Origin: Cladopsammia gracilis
Lineage: Eukaryota; Cnidaria; Anthozoa; Scleractinia; Dendrophylliidae
Reading direction: 5' to 3'
DNA: 64,000 nt
Assembly (NCBI GenBank): GCA_022457155.1
Contig: JAJGOT010000347.1
Location: 858,485 to 922,484, forward strand
In this document: positions 11,581 through 22,753 of the stretch, in pieces
How positions within the stretch are numbered: the stretch's first letter is position 1
Layout: every line of letters begins with the position of its first letter
Translations under genes and position numbers: made by a program
Notes under the pieces: generated by a model
Database searches by the model: none
Told to the model about the DNA's origin: nothing
Seen by the model: only the letters and a program-made list of their open reading frames with translations

Positions 11581-12482
11581 CACATCGACGCTTTGCAGCA
11601 GTATTTAGGAACTATCCAGGTCCATGCTTTTTGCGACTCCACAAAGCGCTCTATGAGATGCTATATGCGAACATATTTATTGTTTTGCCAATATTTCGAT
11701 TTCTTGCCTTTCCCAGTTTCCAAATCCGTTTATTTGCTTTATTTAGTTTTTTTGTCACGTTCTTTAACGTCATACCGTTCGATCGTTAATTATTTGAGCA
11801 TTATTTCACATATTAACCGCTCGTGTGGTGCCAGTTTTGCCTTTCTTGACGATTTAATATGACGTTTATCTTGCCAAACGAGCGGTGCGTCGGATCTTGG
11901 GTGATTGTGTCGCACGACAAGAACCGATCACTGTTGAGATCCTTTTACAATTGTCCCGTCTTTTCGATTTAGATAATCATTTGCACGTCTGCATGCGTGC
12001 TTTATTTTTAGTAGCCTTCTTTTCTTTTTTACGTATCTCTAATTTAGTAGTCTGAAATTGGCGATTTCCAGGCGTGTTTTTTGACACTATCTAGCATGAC
12101 TTTCACACCGCAAGGGGTTTTGTTGCGCATCACGCGCACTAAGACACTCCAGTTTCGGGAGCGGGTTTTAGAAATTCCCTTGCCGTTTATTCCCGGTTCG
12201 CCCCTTTGTCCTGTCACCGCGCTTAGGCAGTATTTAGCTAGTGTACAATTGTCGCCCTCTTCACCATTATTCGTTTGTCAATCTCGGGGATCGTACAGGC
12301 CTATCTTGGCTCACCAGTATAATGCTCTTTCAGCCATTAGGTTTAACCCCGCACAGTATTCCTCACACAGTATTCCTCGCACAGTTTTCGTCGCGGAGGC
12401 GCTACATTTGCTTTTTGTAATCGAGCGCCTACAGCTTTTATTAAATCGCATGGCGATTAGAAGAGTGACGCATATTTAATCT
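11581..12482 (+). pseudogene. tyrosine recombinase pseudogene
   Basis: N-terminal SAM-like part (HIDALQQYLGTIQVHAFCDS ... YLSIISHINRSCG), then after a frame change FFSFLRISNLV with the first catalytic Arg, PLCPVTALRQYLASV, HSFRRGGATFAF (the HxxR box), KSHGDWKSDAYLIYL with His and the candidate nucleophile Tyr. At least three frame changes or stops separate these blocks. Confidence 0.75.
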
Positions 12483-12612
12483 ATCTCACTCTTTCCAACG
12501 AAAATAACTTTAAAATTCTCCATTCTATCACAACCAGACTCTCTCCCACATCGTAACTTCTTCTCAAACCCTTTTTTTATTCTTTTCCCCTTTGGGTTTG
12601 GCGGTTTATTGA

Positions 12613-12951
12613 ATAAACATACGTTTAACCCCATCTACTGAGTCTGTTTGTGGTAGTAATTGAGTGTTTTTATCATAGATATGTTAAAAGGGTTAATTAC
12701 TACACTAGTTTCCGTTATGGATATCTTTGGAATGCATGTATTCAGATAAGACCTTTTTGAGCGTTCCACTGTCATGATCATTCATTCCTGTGTTATCCTT
12801 TGTGAAAGCAAGAGCAACCCCCCCCCCCCCCCCCCCCCCACCCCTCACCCGGTTTAGGGTGTTGTTTCTTGTGCAGTATCAATTTGAATAAACATAGTTC
12901 AACATCCGTTTAACCCCATCTACTGAGTCTGTTTGTGGTAGTAATTGATAA
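12613..12951 (+). repeat. B1-A2-B2 split direct repeat block
   Basis: B1 and B2 share TTTAACCCCATCTACTGAGT and TTTGTGGTAGTAATTGA; between them A2 repeats 10897-11058 almost exactly. A 20-C tract at 12819-12839 separates A2 from B2. Confidence 0.8.
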
Positions 12952-14154
12952 GAAAAAGTACGTTTGCTATAGCTTTGAAGTTGTTAACTATTTTCCTCTC
13001 GTATGTTATTGTGTTTGGCCATTTATAATCGCCAAAACGGGAATCTGAATAACTGGTTATATATATTTAAAGTTAACTTGGTCAGGGGTGAAAGAGTTTT
13101 GTTTCCTAAGTACTAGAAAATCATACTTTTCATACTTTTCACGTTTTTTAAATTTGGCTTTCTTTACATGTAGTATTTTATCTATTAAACATATGATACA
13201 TATATTAATTTGAGAATATCAGTATTATAAAAGTGACAGGCCAAACACGACTCCCGCTAGTTGCATAATGTATAAAGAAACCTCTAGAATAGCTTTCCCA
13301 AGAAGGTCTACGAGATATTTGTTCCCCTTTGATCACCAAAATAGAGATGTGACAAATGCTCGATGTATTGTATGACTCTTTTATCTTTGGGATATAAATC
13401 TCTTTAATGACAGGAGGTCAGTTTACATGCTGTGCACACTCACTGCCATTTATAGAATTATTGTTTCCAGTCTATGCCTTCGTTAGGCTAGTTCTCTTGG
13501 CATATGTTGGAGCGTCTTTGGCTAACTTTTGTTGCAAGATAAGTAGTGATCGGCTGCAGTTTTTGTTAATTGTTATGAATATGCTTGGATCAGTCAATCT
13601 CTGAGGCTCGATTTCCGCCGCTTTCTCTCGTCCGGTCTCTGAGCCTCCAATCTCTCAGCCGGTGATTTAGTGTCTAAGTCTGCGGTGTGCAAGACTTGTG
13701 AGAAAGTGGATCTTTATCACGGATGTAAGTGTCCAAGATCAAAGTCTGAAGCTGCCGTATCTCTACTGGAATAATGACTTCTTGCAGTTTATGTTTTAGC
13801 TCCTTGTTTTATTCTGTTTTTGAGTAGTGTTTCTTGGAGCTTGAAGAACCTCCTGATCCGTTGTTTCATAATGGCGTTCGGGATTGCATCCCGACATGGC
13901 TTGTACAGATATGGTGATCTGTTTTGAAAATCTCACGGATGCTAGTGAATTCTTACGTTTTTCCACAGTTTATTTTTTTAGTATTTATCAAATTATTATC
14001 CTCAAGCTGTAAACTGCGCATTGTAAATTGGCGTAGAAATAATGGCAAAGTCCCGGGTCGGCGTCATCTAATTACCATTTTGTAAATTCAAATCTCTAAA
14101 AATAAACTCACAAACGCAACTTTGAAATCAATAAATATTTTACCATAAAACTGT
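12952..14154. other. no supported gene
   Basis: AT-rich sequence. A short plus-strand stretch at 13680-13770 reads VCKTCEKVDLYHGCKCPRSK, Cys-rich and possibly a mobile-element zinc-knuckle fragment, but too short to assign. Confidence 0.4.
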
Positions 14155-14530
14155 TCAAAAGTGTTGAATAAATTGGATATTATATTTCGTTATTACAAAA
14201 CATTGACATTCGAAGAGTGTGAGGTCACCTTCGCATTTCTCCTGGTCTTCAGATGCCAGAGTTTTATCCAGTTGGTCTAAAAGCCAGTCTTGGCTAGATA
14301 AATAAACTTGTTCAGCCGAATGGAGGTTACGATAAAAATCGCGACATTCGCGAAGAATATTTTTATCGGAAGTCACGATTGAATTGTTGGCACGCAACTC
14401 TGAAATTGAGTCGCGTGTTTGTCGCTGATTTTCAAGCTGGTAGAAATACTCCCGGGAAATACTTGGTCGGTTTTTCCCCTAGCTTTATCCACTGTTTTTT
14501 ACTGCGAATGATGGCGTTTTTAGGAGATCT
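14155..14530 (-). pseudogene. LINE ORF2 fragment (linker before reverse transcriptase)
   Basis: Minus-strand frame contains ELRANNSIVTSDKNILRE, CRDFYRNLHS and CEGDLTLFEC, preceded, after a frame break, by a KW(I)KLGEKPTKYF-like patch. This is the usual linker between endonuclease and reverse transcriptase in L1/Tx1-like non-LTR elements. It is truncated at 14155. Confidence 0.65.
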
Positions 14531-14747
14531 TTGATCTCCGCCAAACGCGTGTGATCATCTGTTGTATTTAAATTACCACGAGACAGGACTTCTCACGCTT
14601 ACGCTCACGGCATCGGTAATAGGGGGTGGCCGGCAGTTTCTGGAGAAGGGTCGCACGGAGGTTCATTTTTTTGTTTTGTAGTGCAAATTGGGACCTTTGT
14701 TATTTAAACCTCACTGGGATTACAAAATTTAAATAAGAAAGGAAAAA

Positions 14748-14803
14748 CGAAATGAGTTCTGGTAGTTGTAGTCAAATGACGCTATCGTGCAAATGGCCTA
14801 TTG
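14748..14803. repeat. terminal inverted repeat, right copy
   Basis: Inverted match to 9355-9409 (CTGGTAGTTGTAGTCAAATG ... CGTGCAAATGGCCTATTG). Its inner neighbour 14679-14742 is the reverse complement of 16284-16350. Confidence 0.65.
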
Positions 14804-14814
14804 TGGTTACAGGG

Positions 14815-15478
14815 GGAGTGTCGTTGCTGGTTGCTGTAGTGGGTGTCGGGAGGCCTCTGGTGTCCCCCCTCCGGGCAATGGAGCCTCGCGGTTCGCCTCG
14901 CGGCGTTTCGCCTTCGGGGAGTCTTTAACAACGCGCTCGGAAGACTGGCACCGGTAGCATAGTATTGGCTGGCCAGTGTACTTAAAAAAATAACTCGAGC
15001 CCTTGAGTGACTTATTTGCGTGGCGCTGCCTTTTGTTAACGTGTGAATTCTACGACACGGATGCCGTTCTCGATGTGCGCGTAGCTTTGAAGCAAAGCCG
15101 GCGGACTGCTTGCGCTTTGAGGTCGCCGTATTGTTCCACGAGTTGTAGCAGGTTTTCATCGGGGAATTCAACGGGAATGAAGCATGACACGTGTAGTGCT
15201 TTTTGCCGTAAAAGGCGTAAAGGGATAACGCGGCTTTCGCAGTCAAAGCCCGATGCCGCCAACCGCGTGGCCGATTCTGTCCCAACGATTTCTTCCTTAA
15301 AGTTCGGTAAAGACTGCGCTATACTGAGCGAGTCAAGATCCAGGTTTTCCTCCACTATCAAGCGGACAGTAAGTTCTAGTGTGGGCGAACGGCTGGTGTG
15401 CGGTACGCGCGGCCATCTCCACGTAACGCGAGGGCGAGAAAACTCGCGAGACCAAAACCCAAATTGAAAAGCACGCAC
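14815..15478 (-). pseudogene. LINE ORF1/CCHC-type gag-like remnant
   Basis: Minus strand: EEIVGTESATRLAASGFDCE, RVIPLRLLRQKALHVSCFIP, FPDENLLQLVEQYGDLK, then after a frame break YFFKYTGQPILCYRC, a degraded zinc knuckle, and a basic tail. This layout is typical of ORF1 proteins of coral non-LTR elements. Lies upstream of the ORF2 fragment in the same orientation, separated by a MITE end at 14748-14803. Confidence 0.6.
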
Positions 15479-15954
15479 TCACCAAAGCGAAGACAGATGG
15501 TTACAAGACGCTTTCTTGCTTGTGGTGAAAAAACGGCACCAAATCTTGTGAAAAAAAGCTCTCCTTAGTCGTCGAAGTTGAGGATTATTCTGGCTTTTGG
15601 TCTTGAAAAAGTGGAGCACTGATGAGAAAAGATCCCCCAATGCTGTACAGAGAAGTTGTTAGCAGAGGGGCACGGGTTCCCCTCCTTTTGCAAAAAAAAT
15701 AATAATAATGATGATGATAAGGCCCAGCCTATAACATTTTCTAAACACGTCTATTGTATAACCAAATAATAGGACCCCATTTTAGTTACTAGCGTGAAAA
15801 TGTAAATAACTTCTGTAAAAATGCAAGGACCACTAGAACAAACAGTAGCAATATATAGCTGGACCGTTACTTGTTTATTAGCCTATCGTGTGCCAGCAAT
15901 TTATCTTAGCCCATTTTAAATATTGTAACCGTTTGTTTCCATCTTCACTAAGCT

Positions 15955-16035
15955 TTCCTAGCCCCTGATGAAGGTTAGTTTTGTCTAACCGAAATATCGG
16001 GCATATCTTATTAAAAGAAATCGAACAAATTTGCT
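15955..16035 (+). mobile_element. retroelement tail-like sequence
   Basis: CCCCTGATGAAGGTTAG followed by CTAACCGAAATATCG is an inverted pair of the kind seen near the ends of many Penelope-like and non-LTR elements. A related CTGATGAAGACTAGC ... GTCGAAACGGC motif, minus strand, closes the window at 63930-63985. Confidence 0.4.
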
Positions 16036-16283
16036 GTCTGATCAGCCTTTTATGTTAAAGTTGTTTTTTTTTTTTAAATGTAAAGCCCATTTCGTGAACA
16101 TAAATTTCTATTGGCTAATATGCATCATGTGATGTTTTCATGTACGTATGTTAAGTAGACTTAATCTAAAGGTGCGCTACAACGGCATCTTTACCATATT
16201 CACTATCAATTCTTCTATTTTGTTTTTATTAACCACACGTTCTAACGCTTTAACGAGATGGCTTTAAGAGCCCTTTGATTCCT

Positions 16284-16411
16284 TTCTTATTTAAATTTTG
16301 CAATCCCAGTGCGGTTTAAATAACAATAGCCCTAATTTGCACTACAAAACAAACAACTGAAGGATTCTGGTAGTTGTAGTTATATGACGTCATCGTGCAA
16401 ATGGCCTATTG
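16284..16411. repeat. third copy of the GGCCATTTGCACGAT element end
   Basis: CTGGTAGTTGTAGTTATATG ... CGTGCAAATGGCCTATTG, preceded by a 65-bp block that is the inverse of 14679-14742. Compatible with two element ends joined through inverted internal sequence. Confidence 0.6.
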
Positions 16412-16540
16412 ATCCCAACATGCAAGTGGGTGATATTACAGTATGGATTTTAATGAATAAATGGAGAAAATAGGTTTTGCTTTCTGATACGACACTGAAA
16501 GGTTTTGTCATTCAGCCCTACTGCATAACCTTTAAGTATA

Positions 16541-17410
16541 GTTTAAAAAACGAGCAGTAGTGTATTATCAGGTTTATAAACTCGAGGCGAAGCCGAGAGT
16601 TTTTACACCTGATAATACACGTGCTGCGAGTTTTTTGAACGGCTTCAAAAACATTCTTTCAAAAGCGTGTCCCTTTGGAATTAAAACAATTGCGCTTTTG
16701 TGCAAAGAGTAAATTAGCATACGAGAAAAACAAGTAGACTAGACTGATTAGCATAAAACACATGTGCCACGTCTTCGACGAAGTGACCATTGATTCCCAG
16801 TTCCTGTCGAAAGTTTTGGGATTTTATAGTTCTGAGGGAAAACATCTACTGAAAAATGCTATACTAATGTTGTCAGGTACGGTAGATAAAACGGCTGACA
16901 ATTTTTTTTCAGAGGTAGAGAACGAGTAGAAATAAGCAGCTTGCATCTGCGAACCAGTCGCTTACCTGGCAATTTACACGAGGGCGCTGGTGTCATTCAA
17001 ATAACGGCTCACATGTTAAACTGTTGGTTGTTTATTTTGTTGAGAAGATTCCAAATAGAATGGCAAAAGACCAGATTTCGTAAAACAGTACTGCACAAAA
17101 ATATTAAAGTCACCATTTGTTGCACTAAGAATCGTGAACAATTACTACCCATATCAGTAATCTTTATATAAAGATTACGTGTGATCTTAATATAAATATC
17201 ACGGTCATTTTAAAATCATTCTCATTAAAAATTCAGCGATAATTGCATTGTTTGCCCATTCAGCCCCGAACTCCCCTGTGACTGAAATCAAAACCGCCAC
17301 CAGACTTTTCATAATGACCGTAGATTACCAGGTATAAAGGCTCATACACGTGATCGATTTGCGTCGTGTGATTGGCTGATATGCTCATGAATTATTAATG
17401 AGTTTTTGAA
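16541..17410. mobile_element. repeat family R57, short copy
   Basis: About 870 bp nearly identical to 57120-58453 except that it lacks a block of about 470 bp. Opens with AAAAAACGAGCAGTAGTG and a strong hairpin at 16560-16620 (GTGTATTATCAGGT ... ACCTGATAATACAC with a CTCGAGGCGAAGCCGAGAG stem). Short frames inside are shared by both copies and not recognised. Confidence 0.75.
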
Positions 17411-18581
17411 GCTTTTTAAACCCACTGATGTAAATAAAATTGGAACATACATGTACATGTATTACTGACAGTTTGTTCCACATGTTGAAAGATTGCTGGT
17501 ACTATTCATCCTGCATGTTCTTTGAAATGCCTTAAAAATCAGCCTGCTTCATGCACCATTGGTTTCACTCCGCAGTTTGGAAAAAGTTCATTGCATGATC
17601 AATTTGTTGACTGCAAATTGACAGCATGATTTGTTATGTCACGAAGCATTAAACAATCAATCAATCAATCAATTAATCAATCTTTTAAGTCTTTTAACTC
17701 TCATTCAACTTGCAATGAATGATCCCATGAATGAATTTAAACTCACATTTACATCAAACGTGTCCAGATACTGTACAGTAGTTCCTTTCCTTGAAAAAAC
17801 AATTTGAAGGCATAATAGTTTCAATTTATTCTTTGCAAGTTATTTTTACTGATCTTGTAGTGAACAAAAATTTGATAATGAGATGATCTTTTATCAAACC
17901 TTGGAGTGAAACCAACGGGACATGATTGTACATAAAACAGGCTGATTTTCAAGGCATTTCAAAGGATGTGCATGACCAATGGTACATGTACATATACACT
18001 GTATGTTTCCTTAAAACATACAATGTACAAGTCAGGTATTTCTATTTTGAAGCAAACATACAGTTACAGACTGTAATTTCTATTTAACCATGGTGTCTCC
18101 ATTCATAAAATCAGTAAATCAGTTTCAATTTGGGATATGCAGTCACTTTAGTGTCAATACCACACACAATACACCCACAACAGCTACATGTACATACACT
18201 GTAATAATATAAGAACATGCAAAAAAAAAGACAATTCTCCTTAGGGATTGTCCTATCACACGCATAATCTTTTTTGTTCAAGGAGAAAGACTGATCAGGC
18301 ACATACATACAGACTGTACAGCTGTATATTATAATAATCATTTGTCAAATAAATAATCAGACAAGATATAAATGTCCAGGTAGTTTATGTTTTTGGCTCA
18401 AACTGTGCTAATACATGTAATAAAACTGAGAAATTTACATGTATCTGGACACAAAATGCTCTTAGAAGAACAAGTAGAACATATCAATTGAATTCTTGAA
18501 GGTCAAGCCATGGTCAGTTTTTAGCAAATTTTCCATAACACATGGGGCCAATGTTTTCAAGTTGCAATCCATATCCATCCT
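17411..18581. other. AT-rich, no supported gene
   Basis: Contains an (ATCA)n microsatellite at 17653-17682 and many ACATGT palindromes. An inverted pair, CTTTGAAATGCCTTAAAAATCAGCCTG (17520-17546) against CAGGCTGATTTTCAAGGCATTTCAAAG (17938-17964), suggests a MITE of about 480 bp. Confidence 0.45.
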
Positions 18582-18672
18582 GGCCCCAGTTGTTCAAAAG
18601 GTAAATAGCGCTATCCACCAGATAAATCACTGTCCAGCGGATAACCAAAAGATTTTGTTACAGTGATTACCA

Positions 18673-19240
18673 TTAACACGCGACCCATCGCTCTTCATCC
18701 CCAAAGGTCAAACTTGAGTTTGGTGGACGTCAATCAAAGAAAAGCCGTTAACATTGTTGTCGTTTTTTTTTTTTTAATTCCGACTGGATTCCAAACAATT
18801 TTACCAAAAAGAAATAGTAAACATTTTAAAACAACAAATTTCAAAGTCAATTATACATTGTAGTGTCAAAGAGAAGATTTCATTCAACATGATATAAAAA
18901 CTGGCGCTTCGTGCAGCCGTAGCTTTATGAGTTGTGATCTGCCTACAATTCATCATGCATCACTGAGTTGTAAATTATCACGTGCAGTGAAATTTAAGAG
19001 TTTTATTCTAAAAATACAGTTCCTACAAACAGCAGCTTTTCTTTTTGTTTAAACTGGCTTGGAAATCGAGTTTGGTTAAGTTTTACCTTCTCTCAGCGGG
19101 TAAAATTGTCGATTTTTTTTAGCTCTGTTTGCTTGAAATCCTGTCAGAGTCTAAAATAATTTTAACGGCTTTTCTTTGATTGACGTCCACTAAAACTCAA
19201 CTTTATCCGACTGTTTTGAAGGCAGTGGGTCGCGTGTTAA
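18673..19240. mobile_element. TTAA-flanked MITE A
   Basis: Begins TTAACACGCGACCCA and ends with the complement TGGGTCGCGTGTTAA; inverted arms of about 80 bp include ACGTCAATCAAAGAAAAGCC. TTAA at both ends indicates piggyBac-type insertion. Its right TTAA (19237-19240) is also the left TTAA of the next element. Confidence 0.8.
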
Positions 19241-19770
19241 GGTGGCTCCATATAGCTATTGGCCAGTCTTCCAAATAAAATATACATGACCTTATTGCTG
19301 TCTTTTGAGAGTTTTGTTTCATAATACTAGCCATAATAGTTTATACACATACACGTAGCTTAGGCTTTCTCCTTTACGAAGAAGTCTAATTTGGCAGTCT
19401 GTCTCATTATGCTTTTCTCGGTTTTTACACTGTAAATATTCGCGATTTTTGGCAAAACAGCATAAACATTTAGTAAGTCTCATATGACAAAGCCATACAT
19501 AATTTTCGGCAATTTACTCACTCTTAAATTTATAACGTTTAATGGGTTTGTGTATGTTTAATGGGTTTGTGATCGCGAACCAAGAAAATCCTACCAATTT
19601 GCCAACTTTTATGAAAATTTACTGTGTGGAACGCGTGCAATTAACGTTTTAGCTACTGTTAAAACCTCTTTATTTTTGGACATCATCAAAATAAACTAAC
19701 ACGTGCTCGAGCCATTTTCGTGCCCATGCCTTGCACGCCAAAAAACTACATGTATATGGAGCCACTTTAA
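19237..19770. mobile_element. TTAA-flanked MITE B
   Basis: Begins TTAAGGTGGCTCCATATA, ends TATATGGAGCCACTTTAA; inverted ends of about 18 bp with one mismatch. Shares TTAA with both neighbours. Confidence 0.75.
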
Positions 19771-21565
19771 GGTGGTTCGATACAGTTTTCTGGAGACCAT
19801 ACCAACATTTTTCAATCGGCTTTTAAGCGGCCTTCTCCAAGTCAGATCAACGTGAAATTTTCACCACTAACTGGTTTTGAATTGAAGTTTGGCAAGATAT
19901 ATTTTCTGGTAAAATCGATATTACCATGACAACGATAAACAAGAAACTTAGAAATCAGTAAAAGTGAAATTTAGCGCGTTTAAGATTTCGCATTGAAAAT
20001 CCCACATTGGTATCTTAAAATATGGTATATGGCATATATATTTTGCAAGAATAAAAAAATTCTGTATGTTTGAATTAAAACAAATCGCAATAACATTTCA
20101 AACCTTACTATTTGTGTACTGGTATTAAATTGATCGAGAGATTAACACTGTTTTTGTGAAATTACTTAATGATAATGTCAAAAAGTAACTTGATGTTATG
20201 TTTGTAAACTTTGAAAGTTTTGTTTACTTTCTCTTTTGCGATCTTGAGAACTACCTTTTTTCCTAACATCACTTCATGTGCAATTTTTGGGTAATTTTCG
20301 ATTTTAATGGCTTTTGCAAAAATCTGAGAAACAGCTCGATGGATTTTTTTAAAACATTCACTGTGCATGCTTACCGATGTGCAAAATATTATCTGAAAGT
20401 TTCATTGCCATTGATTCACTGGAGCGCTTTTAAATTTAAAGATGAAAACGATGTACGAACCGGCCGAATAAATGGCGTTACAAATTTACTTTTTTAAGTT
20501 ATGCTTAATAATGATTTCAAATCAATGCGCTCTGCATTCCTCCGTGATTTATACTTCCGTTGTGATCTGTTGTGCATCTATTATTATCTATATTCGAGCA
20601 TGATTGTACCTTATTACTCTCCTTGCTACTTTACAGATTCCCTTAAGTCTCTTTTTAGGATTATTTTGAGCAATAAATGCCCTTTTGCGTTTTGAAAACG
20701 CTTTTACAGCAGGCGTTTTGAACGCAACAGAAAACAGATGCAAAGAAATTTGCATCAAAGAGCGTACATTGCAATGTTTCAATCACGGAAGAATGCAGTG
20801 CGCATTGATTTGTAATCATTACTGAGAATAACTTAAAAAAAGTAAATTTGTAACGCCATTTTTTCGGCCGGTTCGTATGTCGTCTTCATCTTTAAATTTA
20901 AAGGCGTTCCAGTGAATCAATGGCAATGAAACTTTCAGATAATATTTTGCACATCGGTAAGCATGCACAGTGAATGTTTTAAAAAAATCCATCGAACCGT
21001 TTCTCAGATTTTTGCAAAAGCCATTAAAATCGAAAATTACCCAAAAATTGCACATGATGCGATGTTAGGAAAAAAGGTAGTTCTCAAGATCGCAAAAGAG
21101 AAAGTAAACAAAACTTTCAAAGTTTACAAACATAACATCAAGCTACTTTTTGACATTATCAATACGTAATTTCACAAAAACAGTGTTAATCTCTCGATCA
21201 ATTTAATACCAGTACACAAATAGTAAGGTTTGAAATGTTATTGCGATTTATTTTAATTCAAACATACATAATTTTTTCTATTCTTGCAAAATATATATGC
21301 CATATACCATATTTTAAGATGTCTATGTGGGATTTTCAATGCGAAATCTTAAACGCGCTAAATTTCACTTTTACTGATTTCTAAGTTTCTTGTTTATCGT
21401 TGTCATGGTAATATCGATTTTACCAGAAAATATATCTTGCCAAACTTCATTTCAAAACCAGTTAGTGGTGAAAATTTCACGTTGATCTGACTTGGAGAAG
21501 ACCGCTTAAAAGCCGATTGAAAAATGTTGGTACGGTCTCCAGAAAACTGTATCGAACCACCTTAA
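19767..21565. mobile_element. TTAA-flanked long foldback element C
   Basis: Two arms of nearly 800 bp in inverted orientation around a spacer of about 225 bp at 20556-20780. Ends TTAAGGTGGTTCGATACAG and CTGTATCGAACCACCTTAA. Each arm carries the same 68-residue frame (20162-20368 minus, 20963-21169 plus: MHSECFKKIHR ... AKAIKIENYPKIAH), mirrored with a few changes; not recognised as a known protein. Confidence 0.85.
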
Positions 21566-22141
21566 TGATAACTGCTGTTATACTTACATGTATCCATTGG
21601 ATAGGGATTTATCCGGTGGATAGCGCTGTCTATCCACCTTTTGAACAAACCGGAGCCTGGTGTATAGTTCCAGTGTACTTGTAGAGTAATTTAATTCTGA
21701 ATCAAACCGGGCCATTATTTTTAGGTTTCCATTCATGAATTAAAATAAGTACATGTACAGTATGCCTTTCGGGTAATTAATAATTATGACAATAAAGACT
21801 GGTGAAATGGCCCCTTTTAAATCTGACAAATCAATGGTCCAACAAAAAATATCCATACTACATGTACATGTACATACAGAGAGACCATTAAGCTTATTTA
21901 AAACTCTAAAATAATACTAATTAATTATAGCGTTTAAGCTCATACTGTACATGTACATACTCATGCTCATATCTACACTGTACATCGTGATCTTACAACG
22001 GATATGACAGAACTCTAAAAAAAGCAAGACTAAAATGATCTAACATCATGAAGTAAGCTTGACAACAATTGAACGATTAACAAATAAATGAATACAGTCT
22101 CGTTTTATCGAGAACCAGGCGGACCGAATTGTTAAATTACC

Positions 22142-22753
22142 GGTCGATCCACAGGCGGACCACCCGATGTTTGCGTGTGTTGCGTGTGTTGCGCATCACT
22201 GCCATTGGCGGTTCAAAAGCCCATTGGTAGATTCGAATGGACTCGCATTCTTCAGATTCCTTTGGTCATGAATCTGGCACCAATCATATTGAGAAAGCAG
22301 TTTTTCAGACTTCAGGATCGCTTTTCCCGAAAAATTCTGGAAGGATGAAGCTCAAGCTCGGCACAAGTACGAAGAAATTTGTGCTCAATCGGATGCCGGC
22401 GTCTTCGAGGTGAGAAATGTACTGGTTTAGCGTCAGATCGTGCTTGAAGTGGACAAGGTCGCGGTCGCCCGCTGGTTTGTTGCCTGCCTTGTCTCTCTTT
22501 CTCTTCTTACTCTTGGGGTTCGATAAATTATCTCGCGAAATGACACCTTAAACGGCTCAGAACGGGCAAAAAATAACACATAAGACTCATTTAACATTTC
22601 ATCTAAACTTTTATTGAACATATAGGATAAACTTAGTATTCAAAGCAAATCGCGGCCAAGTTATTTATGTTAACCCATATTTCTTTTGTAACCGCCATTG
22701 AACGATGTCACGCAACACACACAAACATCGGGTGGTCCGCCTGTGGTCGATCA
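22142..22753. mobile_element. MITE with CACAGGCGGACCACCCGATG ends
   Basis: Left CGATCCACAGGCGGACCACC and right GGTGGTCCGCCTGTGGTCG are inverted; the arms extend through GATGTTTG and the GTGTGTTGCG block to CCATTGGCGG/CCGCCATTG. The interior has no recognised coding sequence. Confidence 0.75.

Larger units (their letters stand above)
10897..12951 (+). mobile_element. decayed Ngaro/PAT-like tyrosine-recombinase retrotransposon
   Basis: The layout is repeat A1 (10897-11058), RNase H remnant, tyrosine recombinase, then B1 (12613-12660), A2 (12658-12819) and B2 (12893-12951). Nested A-B-A-B split direct repeats are the known hallmark of Ngaro and PAT elements. Coding parts are on the plus strand in the expected RT/RH then YR order. 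The gag and reverse transcriptase parts are absent and the rest carries stops and frame breaks, so the copy is dead. A2 runs into a 20-C tract before B2. Confidence 0.8.
18582..21660. mobile_element. outer MITE split by three nested elements
   Basis: Left end GGCCCCAGTTGTTCAAAAGG followed by ATAGCGCTATCCACC; right end GGTGGATAGCGCTGTCTATCCACCTTTTGAAC. Once the three TTAA elements at 18673-21565 are removed, only about 185 bp of outer element remains. Confidence 0.75.

Noticed and set aside
16284..16411. A complete small MITE
   Set aside because: Only one orientation of the end is present within 2 kb; without a matching left end it is a solo end or part of a rearranged cluster.
20162..21169. 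Two divergent 68-residue genes
   Set aside because: They are mirror images in the arms of one foldback element and show no known domain.
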